Notes under the pieces: generated by a model
Told to the model about the DNA's origin: nothing
The model's database searches: none
The model's input: only the letters and a program-made list of their open reading frames with translations
In this document: positions 17,097 through 25,758 of the stretch, piece by piece
How positions within the stretch are numbered: the stretch's first letter is position 1
Layout: every line of letters begins with the position of its first letter
Position numbers and translations under genes: made by a program
From: Nitrospirota bacterium
Lineage (GTDB): Bacteria > Nitrospirota > Thermodesulfovibrionia > Thermodesulfovibrionales > UBA9159
NCBI GenBank assembly: GCA_021790195.1
Contig: JAJYIF010000002.1
Span: 82,960-146,959 of the forward strand
DNA length: 64,000 nucleotides
Direction: 5' to 3'

Positions 17097-17465
17097 TTAT
17101 GCCTTGCTCAGTGCGCGGTTTATCGATTCCTTGAGCTCCTTGATCTTGACGGGCTTCGGGAAGAAGTCATGCACCTCGGCCCTTAACGCGGCTATGGCAG
17201 CGTCGAGATTGGCAAAGGCCGTTATCATAATGACTTTGGTGTCGGGATAGAGCTTTTTGACGGTCCTTAGGACTTCCATACCGTCAATTCCCTTCATCTT
17301 CAGGTCTGTCACAACTACGTCGAACTTTTCCTCCTTCAATCTTGACAGGGCCGGCTCGGCGTTCAGAAAAGTCTCGACGGAGTAGCCCTCCTGTTCCAGC
17401 GACAGCTTCGCCATGTCACCCACAATCTTTTCATCGTCAATAACCATGATCCTGTAAGAGCTCAT
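17097..17465 (-). CDS. Single-domain response regulator (CheY-like)
   Basis: A 122-residue receiver with no output domain: acidic pocket in MVIDDE, phospho-acceptor D54 in VVVTDLKMKG, conserved Thr in MITAF and Lys in FFPKPVK. Its start overlaps the kinase gene stop by 4 bases, so it is the cognate partner. Lacking DNA-binding or enzymatic output, it must act by protein contact; the adjacent PEP-synthase-like enzyme (6 bases downstream) or the membrane proteins upstream in the operon are the obvious candidates. Confidence 0.93.
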   Translation of the reverse strand: MSSYRIMVIDDEKIVGDMAKLSLEQEGYSVETFLNAEPALSRLKEEKFDVVVTDLKMKGIDGMEVLRTVKKLYPDTKVIMITAFANLDAAIAALRAEVHDFFPKPVKIKELKESINRALSKA

Positions 17466-18874
17466 CCTTCTTCTCCTCCTCCTGTCTCTTTATAAATGGG
17501 CAATTCAATCGTAAAAGTGGTCCCGACCCCCGGTTTGCTGTCCACCCTGATATCTCCGCCATGGTTCTTTATTATCCCATAACTCACCGACAAGCCGAGC
17601 CCCGTGCCGCCCTCGCCCTTGGTGCTGAAGAAAGGGTCGAATATGTGAGGGAGGAATTCAGGGGATATGCCCTTGCCCGAATCCATGACAGTGACCTTCA
17701 CCGAGCTGACGTCCCTGCCGGGCCTAGAAGAGATAAACAGCTTGCCTCCGGAAGACATGGCCTGAACGGCGTTGGTGATCAGGTTCACGAGGACCTGCTG
17801 TATCTGGTGCTCGTCGACAAAGACGTGCGGCAAGGCATCTGCCAGGTTCAGTCTCGTATCGATGTTCGATATGTCAAGCATGTTCTGAACGAGTGTGATG
17901 GTCCTCTTGATGACCGAGTTGATGTCCGCCTCCTTGAGGTTCGCCTCTTTGGGTTTGGAAAAATCGAGGAGATTTCGTATGATTTCCTTTATCCGCTCAG
18001 TCTCTCCCTCGATCTTGTTCATGAATTCGATCCTGTCTTCCCTGCTCAGCTTATCATACACGTCCGCGTATGTCTGGGCGATCATCGAGATATTGTTAAG
18101 AGGATTCGTGAGTTCGTGGGCGACCCCTGCCGTCAGGATCCCCAGGGACGCGAGTTTCTTGGACTGAAGTATCTGCTCTTCCCGATGGCTGAGCTCCTCA
18201 GACATGCGGTTTATGGCCTTCATGAGCGAACCGAACTCGTCTCCGGATCTCACAACCTCCATCTTTCTGAAATTCCCCTCGGATATGGACTGCGCAAGGC
18301 TTTCGATCTTGCGGAGGGACTTCAGGATCCGCTGGGAGATAAAATGGCTGACCACAATGGCGGAAAAGAGGATCGCCCAGAAGGAATAGAACAGCACTTT
18401 CTTTGAACTCGTGATAATATCGTTCACGCGTTTTCTCTCGAGGACCGTGATTGTTTCCGAAAACTCCTTCAGTTTCTTTCCTTCGGTCCTGAGCGCGGTC
18501 TGCATCTGCTCGGTCCTCCCAGCCCTCCTCAGGGCCTCGACCGCCTCCGAATATTTTGCGAGATAGGTCTTGAGCAACTTGAGATTTTCCTCCCCTATGG
18601 CCCTGGATATGTCAGGGCTCACGGCGTCTATGGACTCCATGGTCTTGTCGATCTTGTCCTTGATATCGAAGAGAGCGGATTCGTCGCTGTAAAGGAAATA
18701 GTTCTTTTCGGAAAGCCTCATTTCAAGGAAAGACGCGTTCAGGTCATCGGCTATCTCGACGAACCTCAGTTTTGTCAGCATAAGGTTAAGGTTCTGAATA
18801 GCGAAGAAACCTATGAGTACAATGAGAGCCACGTTAAACGCGCTCGAAAGAAAGATTTTTTGCCCCACCCTCAT
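17462..18874 (-). CDS. Membrane sensor histidine kinase, helical periplasmic sensor
   Basis: 470 residues: TM1 (about 8-28), a periplasmic four-helix-type sensor (30-158), TM2 (160-182), HAMP, HisKA with H253 in GVAHELTNPLNN, and an ATPase domain with DSGKGISPEF and GGTGLGLSV. The sensor contains RLSEKNYFLY at residues 53-62. The kinase at 28,600-30,165 has RRHEKNFFLY at exactly the same residue numbers, so the two sensors are related. It pairs with the single-domain regulator that follows and lies 16 bases after a DUF202-type gene. Confidence 0.94.
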   Translation of the reverse strand: MRVGQKIFLSSAFNVALIVLIGFFAIQNLNLMLTKLRFVEIADDLNASFLEMRLSEKNYFLYSDESALFDIKDKIDKTMESIDAVSPDISRAIGEENLKLLKTYLAKYSEAVEALRRAGRTEQMQTALRTEGKKLKEFSETITVLERKRVNDIITSSKKVLFYSFWAILFSAIVVSHFISQRILKSLRKIESLAQSISEGNFRKMEVVRSGDEFGSLMKAINRMSEELSHREEQILQSKKLASLGILTAGVAHELTNPLNNISMIAQTYADVYDKLSREDRIEFMNKIEGETERIKEIIRNLLDFSKPKEANLKEADINSVIKRTITLVQNMLDISNIDTRLNLADALPHVFVDEHQIQQVLVNLITNAVQAMSSGGKLFISSRPGRDVSSVKVTVMDSGKGISPEFLPHIFDPFFSTKGEGGTGLGLSVSYGIIKNHGGDIRVDSKPGVGTTFTIELPIYKETGGGEEG

Positions 18875-18890
18875 GCTTTATCCTATCATT

Positions 18891-20147
18891 TTATTGCGGG
18901 ACCGGACATCTTGGGATCTCGGACTGCTCTTTTCTTACTGGCAGGTACCATAAGACGCCGTCGACGGTCATTAACAGCCCTGCGAGGATAAGGAGAGAGT
19001 CTACCATAGTCAGAATACTCAGTCCGAAATAGTGCATGAGTCCGAACCCAAGACTCAAAAAGGATATGCCGGAACGGATAAAGGCAAGCCCGGTCCTTGC
19101 GCGCGAATAAATCGTGCGATAACAAGCGGCGACGGTGCGCTGTCCCGCGAGAACGTTCCTCTCGCGGGCCAGGTGAGTGCGTTCCCTGCTTGCAGGCGAG
19201 GGGTAGAGAATAGTGCAGTGGTCGGCAAGGAAGTCGCCGAGCCGGCCGAGCATTGTCTTTTTCGTCTCGGAGTTCATGCCCGCCCCGTCGATGAAATGAT
19301 AATTCTCAAGAAACTGCATGGTCGCAGCCGTCACCTCGACAAGGGTGTGATGTCCCGGGGGGGTCATGCGGGACTTTCTGACCTTCAGGTATAAGGACAG
19401 CCCGTAAATGCCGAGCGAAAAACCGCCCACCATTACAAGCCAGGGAAGAAGAAAGGCCTTGCGTGCGCGCATAAGGGTGTCCGCTATCGCAATCATGCCG
19501 AGCCCCCACCGGAAAAAAGCGAGACCAGTCCTCCCCTGGGCGAGGTCGTTCCTGTAGCAGGCGAGTCTTGTCCTCCACTGGGCCATTGTATTGCGCCAGA
19601 AGGCAAGGCCTGTCCTCTCCGTGCCTATGATAAATCCGGGTCGCGCATGCAGGAAATCCTGAATGAACCATTGTATGTCGTCTCCGAGCGCCACCCTGAA
19701 TTCGTAGTCTCTTGCCGTGAAGATCGCCTCCACCTCTTCCCTTACGGCAGGATCGTCGGGATTGTTTGCCGCAATTATTATCTTATCGCCCTCTTTCATC
19801 ACAGGGAACCATTGACTCATGAAGAGCCTGTCGCTGTTGAGACCTGTGAGGAGCTCCGGCGGGACCGGTATCCTCTCATCATATTCCACTGCCGGGCAGC
19901 CGTAATGTCCTGAAAGAGCCTCAAGGAGAGACTGCCGGGGGATTTTGTATTCCCTCAGGAGCAATTTTTCTGTATCGATCCCCCTGGCGACGGAGGCATC
20001 CGACGCCTCGTGAAGCTCCTCCGCGCTGATGATTCCGTGTTTTACCAGAAGGAGAAACCGCCCTGACCGTACCTCCCACGCCTCGGTCTTAGGAGCAATC
20101 CGGCCCGTCAAAACATCAATCATATCAGACATGTCAGAGTTCTTCAT
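18891..20147 (-). CDS. MshEN-like plus two DUF202-like membrane modules, protein 2
   Basis: 418 residues from the ATG at 20147, which overlaps the previous gene by 14 bases; a longer frame from 20189 would add 14 residues. Residues about 25-165 resemble the N-terminal domain of GspE/PilB/MshE ATPases (GIISAEELHEA, YGCPAVEYDE, IIIAANNPDDPAVREEVEAI), a fold that in MshE binds c-di-GMP; there is no ATPase domain. Two membrane modules follow, each led by tandem heptads of the form R-T-x-L-A-x-x (TERTGLAFWRNTMAQWRTRL; ARERNVLAGQRTVAACYRT) and then two helices. The last heptad joined to the first helix is a DUF202 signature. Function unknown. Confidence 0.75.
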   Translation of the reverse strand: MKNSDMSDMIDVLTGRIAPKTEAWEVRSGRFLLLVKHGIISAEELHEASDASVARGIDTEKLLLREYKIPRQSLLEALSGHYGCPAVEYDERIPVPPELLTGLNSDRLFMSQWFPVMKEGDKIIIAANNPDDPAVREEVEAIFTARDYEFRVALGDDIQWFIQDFLHARPGFIIGTERTGLAFWRNTMAQWRTRLACYRNDLAQGRTGLAFFRWGLGMIAIADTLMRARKAFLLPWLVMVGGFSLGIYGLSLYLKVRKSRMTPPGHHTLVEVTAATMQFLENYHFIDGAGMNSETKKTMLGRLGDFLADHCTILYPSPASRERTHLARERNVLAGQRTVAACYRTIYSRARTGLAFIRSGISFLSLGFGLMHYFGLSILTMVDSLLILAGLLMTVDGVLWYLPVRKEQSEIPRCPVPQ

Positions 20148-21780
20148 TGCTGAATATCGCCTTTCCCCAGTCACAAGTGGGCTTTCCATAATCCGGCACT
20201 ACGATTTCCATATCTCCAAAACAATAAGGGAACTGCCGTCTTATCTTTTCCGCGGGGATGTGCCAGTAGAGGCCATCCGCAATAAGAACGAGTCCGAACA
20301 CTAGCAGGACAAAATTGAATATGGCCCACCCCGTGTTCGCGAGACCGAAATAAACGAGGAGGCCGGCCCCGACGGCGGAGATGCTCATCCCGGTCCTGAT
20401 GAAGGCCATACCGGTGCGTGAACGCGCCATTATTGTGCGAAGCCTTGCCATGACATTCCTCCTGTCGGCGAGCACCGTCCTTTCAAGTGCCAAACCGGTT
20501 GTCGCCCATATTCCGGGTGAGCACGTCTTTCTGAGGAACAGGGCAAAAGATACTTCCTCCCAGTTCGGTCTTTTGTGGCATGGAGGGAAGACAAGGTCCC
20601 AGATCGTCTCGTTGTTGCCCATTCTTATGACGGATTCGAAGCCGTCCTTCCCGGCGCGCCGTCCCGGCAGATACCAGTAGAAGCCTTCCGTCAGCATCAG
20701 CACACCCACTAGGATGAGCGAGACGTAGAAGATTGTCCAGGGACCCAGGTGGAACTGCCTGAGGAGCGCAATGCCGAAGCCTGCAAAGGCGATCCCGGTC
20801 CTTGTGAAGGCCAACCCCGTTCGGGCGCTGGCCATGATGGTCCTGTAACAAGCGAGGATAGTCCTCTCTTCGGCCAGGTCCGTCCTGTCGCTCGCGAGGA
20901 AGCGGCGTCTCATGACAGGCGAGAGACCGGCCCACCCGGCGCGCAGATTGTCGGCGTCCGCAACCGGCTCCGTTCTCGAAAAGGCAGGATCGCCTTCAGG
21001 GTTCGAGGCCTGAAGCACTGTTGTTCCCCAGGTCGGCTCTGTCGGGGAGCAGACCATCCTCTTTTTGCCGACTTTCCTTGCCGGCAGGTACCAGATTATG
21101 CCGTCTGCAGTCATGAGCGCGCCCGCCGCAAAAAGCAGGCCCTCGATTATGGTCAGATACCCAAGGCCGAAGATCTTAAATAGGACAAGGGCTATCGCCA
21201 TAAAGGACACGCCGGTGCGGATAAAGGCAAGACCGGTCCTGCCCTTTGCGAGAGATGTCCTGTAGCTCGCCAGCAGGGACCGCCTCTCGGCAAGATATGT
21301 CCTGACCTTTGCAAGAGGGGTCCTGGCGCCCGAAAGAGGAAAATTGGGGTTTACGTCATAACTGTTTTCTATGACCCTGATGAGATCCTGGGGAAGGGCG
21401 ACGATGAAGCTTATCCGCCCGATCCCGAGGGTCTCTTTCACGTCCTCGATGACAGCGGCCTTATCCGGCTCATAGGCGATTACTTCCGCGCTTTCTTTCG
21501 TAATCGAAATGGGGAACCAGAGCGCCCGCTTCTGTCTTTCCATGTCGAAGCGCCTTGCGACAAAATAGGAGGCGGCGACATTCTCATCATATTCTATAAA
21601 GGGAAGTCCGTAATTCTCGGAAAGGCAAAAGAGTATTTCATGCTTCGGCACGCCTTTCTCGATAAGCAGCTCCTCGGGGTAGCGGCGGTAATCTTCCGCT
21701 TCTTTTATCGCTCCCCTGAGTTCCTCTTCGGTCAGGAGCTTCCTTCTAACGAGCCTTTCAAATTTCTTTTCCTCTATCAT
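20134..21780 (-). CDS. MshEN-like plus three DUF202-like membrane modules, protein 1
   Basis: 548 residues. An N-terminal GspE/MshE-like domain (about 1-145: LLTEEELRGAIKEA, ENYGLPFIEYDE) is diverged at the RLG and terminal Gln positions of the c-di-GMP motif. Three modules follow, each with four to five consecutive heptads R-T-x-L-A-x-x (for example RTYLAERRSLLASYRTSLA, RTDLAEERTILACYRT, RTVLADRRNVMARLRT) leading into RTGLAFIRTG and two or three membrane helices ending in YWYLP or similar. The modules are internal repeats of about 110-160 residues. A promoter-like TATAAT lies upstream within the operon. No function is known to me; a membrane sensor or scaffold is a guess. Confidence 0.75.
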   Translation of the reverse strand: MIEEKKFERLVRRKLLTEEELRGAIKEAEDYRRYPEELLIEKGVPKHEILFCLSENYGLPFIEYDENVAASYFVARRFDMERQKRALWFPISITKESAEVIAYEPDKAAVIEDVKETLGIGRISFIVALPQDLIRVIENSYDVNPNFPLSGARTPLAKVRTYLAERRSLLASYRTSLAKGRTGLAFIRTGVSFMAIALVLFKIFGLGYLTIIEGLLFAAGALMTADGIIWYLPARKVGKKRMVCSPTEPTWGTTVLQASNPEGDPAFSRTEPVADADNLRAGWAGLSPVMRRRFLASDRTDLAEERTILACYRTIMASARTGLAFTRTGIAFAGFGIALLRQFHLGPWTIFYVSLILVGVLMLTEGFYWYLPGRRAGKDGFESVIRMGNNETIWDLVFPPCHKRPNWEEVSFALFLRKTCSPGIWATTGLALERTVLADRRNVMARLRTIMARSRTGMAFIRTGMSISAVGAGLLVYFGLANTGWAIFNFVLLVFGLVLIADGLYWHIPAEKIRRQFPYCFGDMEIVVPDYGKPTCDWGKAIFSNEEL

Positions 21781-21842
21781 AGCGTTCCGGATCTTCCAAA
21801 AAATCGGCGAATCAAAGAGGTGAGCAAAGAATCGGGCTTGAT

Positions 21843-21871
21843 ATTATAAAACAAATATAACGTATTTGAAA
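21843..21871 (-). promoter_or_regulatory. Possible internal sigma70 promoter before the MshEN-DUF202 genes
   Basis: On the minus strand a perfect TATAAT lies 17 bases after TTTCAA, a poor -35. The start near 21,836 would give a leader of about 56 bases. It would allow expression of the downstream genes apart from the sigma54 promoter at the head of the operon. Confidence 0.4.
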
Positions 21872-21875
21872 GATC

Positions 21876-22295
21876 TCACGCCCCTAACACAAGTACGGGG
21901 CAGGGGGCATTGTTGATGACCTTTTCAACAACCCCTCCGCCCAAAAGCTTACCGAGCCAGCCCCTCTTGCGCGCGCCCATAATGATGAGGTCGCACCTCT
22001 CTTCTTCCGCCACCTCGATGATCTTCCTGGGCACGTCTCCCTCTTCAAGCCTCGTCTTGATCAGAGCGCCCTCACTGTCCGCTTGCTTCTTGAACTCCGA
22101 GATTGCCTTGGCTCCCTCGCTTTCCAGCACGTCCTCGATCTTCTGCACTCCAACAAGGTCGAGGTCACCCTCATAAGGAGGAAGGACCTTCACGACCGTG
22201 ACCCAGCATCTTTCGTCGCTTGCAAGCTTCAGCCCCTGATCGAGCACTTCTCTGGAGCCGTTTACCGCTATGAGTACTTTTCTGTAGCCTTTCAT
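21876..22295 (-). CDS. Universal stress protein
   Basis: Single USP domain of 139 residues (KVLIAVNGSREVL at the start). The C-terminal loop reads MGARKRGWLGKLLGGGVVEKVI, which keeps the glycines but has Gly in place of the Ser/Thr of the ATP-binding consensus, so nucleotide binding is uncertain. It follows the tandem USP gene by 4 bases. In USP families such non-consensus members often act as protein-binding partners of ATP-binding ones (inference). Confidence 0.9.
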   Translation of the reverse strand: MKGYRKVLIAVNGSREVLDQGLKLASDERCWVTVVKVLPPYEGDLDLVGVQKIEDVLESEGAKAISEFKKQADSEGALIKTRLEEGDVPRKIIEVAEEERCDLIIMGARKRGWLGKLLGGGVVEKVINNAPCPVLVLGA

Positions 22296-22299
22296 CTTC

Positions 22300-23184
22300 C
22301 TATCTCACTACGAGGACCGGACAGGACGCGTTCATTATTACCCGCTCCGCCGTGCTCCCCATTATCGCCTTGTTCACGCCACGCCACCCGTAGCTTCCCA
22401 TTATGATCAGGTCGTTACCGGCTTTACCGCAGGTCTCGACGACCTTATCTCCTGCATGTCCCTCCTCTATAATTGTCTTCACCTGAATACTGTAATCGGC
22501 CGCGACGGCCTTAGCACCCTCTATGATCCTCTCTGCTTCCTGCCTCAGGCTTTTCCTTATCGACGAGGTCATCATGAAATCTATCATTTCTTCATAGCGC
22601 GGTATGGCATAAAGCACCGTGATACCCGAGCCGTCGAGCTTCGCCAGCTCGCAGGCCCGCCTGAGGGCCTTTTTGCTGAACTCCGAGCCGTCAAAGGGGA
22701 CCAGGATCGACCTGTAGGTGCCGGCGCACTGAGTGCACTGCTTCTTGACCACGAGAACGTCGATGGATGAACTGACGATGACCTGAGAGGTAACGCTTCC
22801 CATAAGCAGTCTGTTGATCCCCCGCCTACCGTATGTCCCCAGCACTATGAGGTCCGCCTTCTTCTCCTCGGCGATGTCGACAATGACCTTGGGAGGGTCG
22901 CCTTCGCACAGAAAAGACTGCGCCTCTATGCCGAACTCCGAGGTTATCATTTCCTTTGTCTGGTAGCAGACTTTTTCCCCGAGTTTCAGGCGTTTCTCCA
23001 GCTGCTCAGGAGCGATCCCGAATTCCTCTTCATCGAAATAGACTGCGTGGACGAGAACGATCTTGCCGCCGTGTTTCTTTATCCAGTTCGAGGCCTCAGT
23101 AAGCGCGGCCTTGCTCGGAATGGAGTCGTCGAATCCCACCAGGATCGTGCTGTATAGAGTGCTCACTGCTGCTTCTTTATTCAA
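22300..23184 (-). CDS. Tandem-domain universal stress protein
   Basis: Two fused USP domains (295 residues from the proposed start). Domain 1 begins STILVGFDDS and ends with GTYGRRGINRLLMGS; domain 2 begins RSILVPFDGSEFS and ends with GSYGWRGVNKAIMGS. Both fit G-x2-G-x9-G-S/T, so each should bind ATP. The linker contains CTQC. The open frame extends to 23232; I prefer the TTG at 23184, preceded at 9 bases by AAGGAG, although a GTG at 23166 is also possible. Tandem USPs form pseudo-dimers. It lies between the TIGR02186 gene and a single-domain USP. Confidence 0.88.
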   Translation of the reverse strand: MNKEAAVSTLYSTILVGFDDSIPSKAALTEASNWIKKHGGKIVLVHAVYFDEEEFGIAPEQLEKRLKLGEKVCYQTKEMITSEFGIEAQSFLCEGDPPKVIVDIAEEKKADLIVLGTYGRRGINRLLMGSVTSQVIVSSSIDVLVVKKQCTQCAGTYRSILVPFDGSEFSKKALRRACELAKLDGSGITVLYAIPRYEEMIDFMMTSSIRKSLRQEAERIIEGAKAVAADYSIQVKTIIEEGHAGDKVVETCGKAGNDLIIMGSYGWRGVNKAIMGSTAERVIMNASCPVLVVR

Positions 23185-23260
23185 GATGTTTTTCTCCTTG
23201 TCAAGAATCATTTCTTTATATGGGCCATGCAAGGGGCCATGTAACCCCCCCGACGATCAA

Positions 23261-24043
23261 CTAATGCGCCCCCCCTCCTTTCCTGAATATCAGTCCTACT
23301 CCAAAGCCTGCTGCAAGGGCCGCGAGGATGGATATCGTTCCGTAAGCCGCGGCATTGTTCTTTGCCATGCCTGCAAGGGATTTCACGACCCCGACCTGCT
23401 CTACGATGACATTTGAGCTTGCCGTCTCGACCACTTTCCTGTCCCGGACGGCGTAAACCGTCACGGTGTAATTGCCGGGAGCGGCCTGATAAGGCCAGTC
23501 CATCTTGATGTAATAATTCTGCTTACCGTCCTTGTCGGTAAGAGAGACCCCTGCCGGGGAGACATTATAGAGCTTTCTGGACTCCTTGAATTTTATAAAT
23601 TGCTCGAACCATTTTTCCTTCTCTTCAGCGGGAGCCGGCGTGTCGATCTTCACATGTCTCGACAGCGCCTGGTAGCCGATCACGTATTTGTCGGTCTCGT
23701 CCCGGTCCAGAAGGTCGGCTATGTTCTTCGTGCCCGCCAGGAGATAAAGCTTGGGCGTATCCTCAAAATTCAGAGATCCTACGTTCATCCACAAGACCCC
23801 TCCGACCTTACCCTTTTGCCGCAGGGACTCGTGGCCGTCGGACGCGCTTATCTTGACGATAACGTCCGTGCCGGGATCCGATACCCCGCTGACGCTTACC
23901 GTGCTGCCGTGATAGAAGAAGTCTATCGTGATATGATCATGATTGGCCCTGATTGTCAACTCGGCGGAGGCCTTGTTTACGAGCAAAAATATTCCCAGTA
24001 ATCCTATCAGAAAGACGCTTGTTATTGTTTTGACCTGTTTCAT
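23261..24043 (-). CDS. TIGR02186-like membrane-anchored protein
   Basis: 260 residues: signal peptide (about 1-27, ending ASA), a periplasmic beta-rich domain with FFYHGSTVSVSGVSDPGTDVIV and a later AAPGNYTVTVYAVRDRKVV strand, then a C-terminal helix (about 232-255) and short cytoplasmic tail. This matches the layout of the TIGR02186/Alph_Pro_TM family, usually encoded next to TauE/SafE-type permeases. Here its ATG overlaps the permease stop as TGATG. It may be an accessory subunit of the exporter; biochemical function is not known to me. Confidence 0.8.
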   Translation of the reverse strand: MKQVKTITSVFLIGLLGIFLLVNKASAELTIRANHDHITIDFFYHGSTVSVSGVSDPGTDVIVKISASDGHESLRQKGKVGGVLWMNVGSLNFEDTPKLYLLAGTKNIADLLDRDETDKYVIGYQALSRHVKIDTPAPAEEKEKWFEQFIKFKESRKLYNVSPAGVSLTDKDGKQNYYIKMDWPYQAAPGNYTVTVYAVRDRKVVETASSNVIVEQVGVVKSLAGMAKNNAAAYGTISILAALAAGFGVGLIFRKGGGAH

Positions 24044-24960
24044 CAGTGTCCTCCTCCTTGTCCCAACAGAAGCGAAGGCGTTAAGGTGAGCTCAAGCACT
24101 ATCTTTGCAGTAACTATAAGTACAATAACCGCCAGTATGATCTTGAGCTGATCGCCTTTAAGCTTGCGTCCGAAGACCGTGCCGACCTGCGCACCGATCG
24201 TTGAACCGAGGAGCAATAGCACAGCAAGGATAAAGTCCACGTTGTGGTTTGTGTAAGCCTGAAGAAAAGTGACCTCGATACAGTTGAAGAGTATCTGAAA
24301 AAGACTCGTTCCCACTACGACATGCATCGGCATCCTCAGGATATAGACCATGACCGGCACCATCAGGAATCCGCCTCCTACGCCCATTATCGCCGCCAGG
24401 ACCCCGACGAAGCCCCCGAAGACAAGCGGCACAAGGGCGGAATGCGTAACGCCGGATTTTTCGAAATGAGTCTGCATAGGGAGTGACTTCAGGAATTTGG
24501 CAACATTAGATTCCTTCTGCGGCTTCACTTCATCGGTCTTTTTCTTGTTCATGCTGGCGAGGCTTTCGAAGAACATATAAATGCCGACAATGCCGAGCAT
24601 CAAAACATAAGTCATCTTTATTACGAAGTCGGCATTACCGGTCGCCCTGAGGATCTTGATCGCCTGGACGCCGAAGAGTCCGCCTATGAATCCGCCGATG
24701 AGCAGATAAAGCCCCATCTTGAAATCCACATTGCCGACCTTCCAGTGCGCATAAGTTCCGGAGGTCGAGGCCGCCACTATCTGGTTAGAATCCGTTGCGG
24801 CCGCCACTGTTGAGGGGATGCCGCACATAATCAGAAGCGGGGTCATCAGAAAACCGCCTCCGACACCGAAGAGACCCGAGAGCAGGCCGACAGCAAGGCC
24901 TAGCCCCACAGGGATAAGGATGTTGATACTCGTTAAGGCTACGGGCAGATACAGATACAT
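24043..24960 (-). CDS. TSUP family permease (TauE/SafE-like anion exporter)
   Basis: 305 residues with about eight to nine helices in two inverted halves, each with a glycine-rich G-x-GGGFLM-x-P motif: LFGVGGGFLMTPLL and IMGVGGGFLMVPVM. The family moves sulfite, sulfonates, thiosulfate or other small organic anions. A cytoplasmic loop of about 40 residues rich in Lys/Glu separates the halves. It is encoded between a USP-like protein and the TIGR02186 protein in the sigma54 operon, so export of a stress-related sulfur or carbon anion is a reasonable but unproven idea. Confidence 0.92.
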   Translation of the reverse strand: MYLYLPVALTSINILIPVGLGLAVGLLSGLFGVGGGFLMTPLLIMCGIPSTVAAATDSNQIVAASTSGTYAHWKVGNVDFKMGLYLLIGGFIGGLFGVQAIKILRATGNADFVIKMTYVLMLGIVGIYMFFESLASMNKKKTDEVKPQKESNVAKFLKSLPMQTHFEKSGVTHSALVPLVFGGFVGVLAAIMGVGGGFLMVPVMVYILRMPMHVVVGTSLFQILFNCIEVTFLQAYTNHNVDFILAVLLLLGSTIGAQVGTVFGRKLKGDQLKIILAVIVLIVTAKIVLELTLTPSLLLGQGGGH

Positions 24961-24984
24961 TAACTTCCCTCCTTCTTTTTTTTG

Positions 24985-25476
24985 TCAAGCAACCCTGGCG
25001 TTCTTGGCCATGGTTACTACCGGCCTCGACGCCGTCTTGACGAGTTTGCTCAGCTCCTTTGAAGTTATGCGGCCGTCATCGGTTATGCTCGGGCTTAGAA
25101 GGATCATGTCTATGCCGGTTCTCTGTCTAAGCAGATTTTTTACCGCAGATAACACGTCCGTCGCTGCCGCACTCACACCCACCGTTACGCCCAACTTCTT
25201 GCATCGTTCCACGAGCTGAGACATTTTCTTGTCGTAATCCTCGTTCTTCGTCTCGTAATACTCTTTGATCAGTTCCCGTGCGGTCTTGTTGTCGTCGGCC
25301 TCAGCAAAGGTAACTATAGTCATCATATCTTCGAATTTCTCCATAACTTTTCTCTTGTAGACCATTAATATCTCTATTCCATCGTTCATCATCTTCGCAA
25401 GATCGACGGCGTAGGAGAGTCCGTCTTCAAAGTTCTCGTCATGGTAGGTGACGAACAAAAGCTGTCTGTTCCTCAT
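24985..25476 (-). CDS. USP-like protein, first gene of the sigma54 operon
   Basis: 163 residues with the alternating alpha/beta pattern of the USP fold: RQLLFVTYHDENFEDGLSYAVDLAKMM at the start and DMILLSPSIT...LVKTASRPVVTMAK at the end. It lacks the glycine-rich ATP loop and has a longer, charged middle region, so it is probably a divergent non-nucleotide-binding member. Start ATG is preceded by ATGGAGACC. The inferred sigma54 transcript begins about 24 bases upstream. It lies 24 bases before the permease gene. Confidence 0.75.
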   Translation of the reverse strand: MRNRQLLFVTYHDENFEDGLSYAVDLAKMMNDGIEILMVYKRKVMEKFEDMMTIVTFAEADDNKTARELIKEYYETKNEDYDKKMSQLVERCKKLGVTVGVSAAATDVLSAVKNLLRQRTGIDMILLSPSITDDGRITSKELSKLVKTASRPVVTMAKNARVA

Positions 25477-25510
25477 ATATTGGTCTCCATTTTTACCTGT
25501 CCATATTTAA

Positions 25511-25526
25511 AGCAAGTCAGATGCCA
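25511..25526 (-). promoter_or_regulatory. Sigma54 promoter of the USP/TSUP/DUF202 operon
   Basis: On the minus strand TGGCATCTGACTTGCT matches TGGCAC-N5-TTGCW at every conserved place except one, with GG and GC exactly 10 bases apart. The start would fall near 25,500, about 24 bases before the first ATG. An inverted repeat 54 bases further upstream could bind the activator. Confidence 0.8.
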
Positions 25527-25579
25527 AAATATAATACCTTGATTTATAAGGGAAAAAGTAAGACCTCTCGAATTTATGC

Positions 25580-25594
25580 GTTCCAATCTGGAAC
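25580..25594. promoter_or_regulatory. Inverted repeat GTTCCA-N3-TGGAAC, candidate sigma54 activator site
   Basis: A perfect 6-bp-arm inverted repeat with a 3-base spacer, about 80-94 bases upstream of the inferred sigma54 start. This is the usual distance for an NtrC-family enhancer-binding site. The two-component activator genes lie 1.7 kb away, beyond the permease gene. Confidence 0.55.
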
Positions 25595-25758
25595 AGGCCT
25601 GAACGGCGGGCGTATATCGAATATCTTCGGGAAGAAGAAAAGAAGACAAGGAAAGCCATGACAGATGGGGCTCAGCCAAGGGAAAGTTTAAACTATTCTA
25701 TAACTTAAATATAGAAATGCAGACATAAAAATATGTTTCAATTATGAACAAGCTTTCA

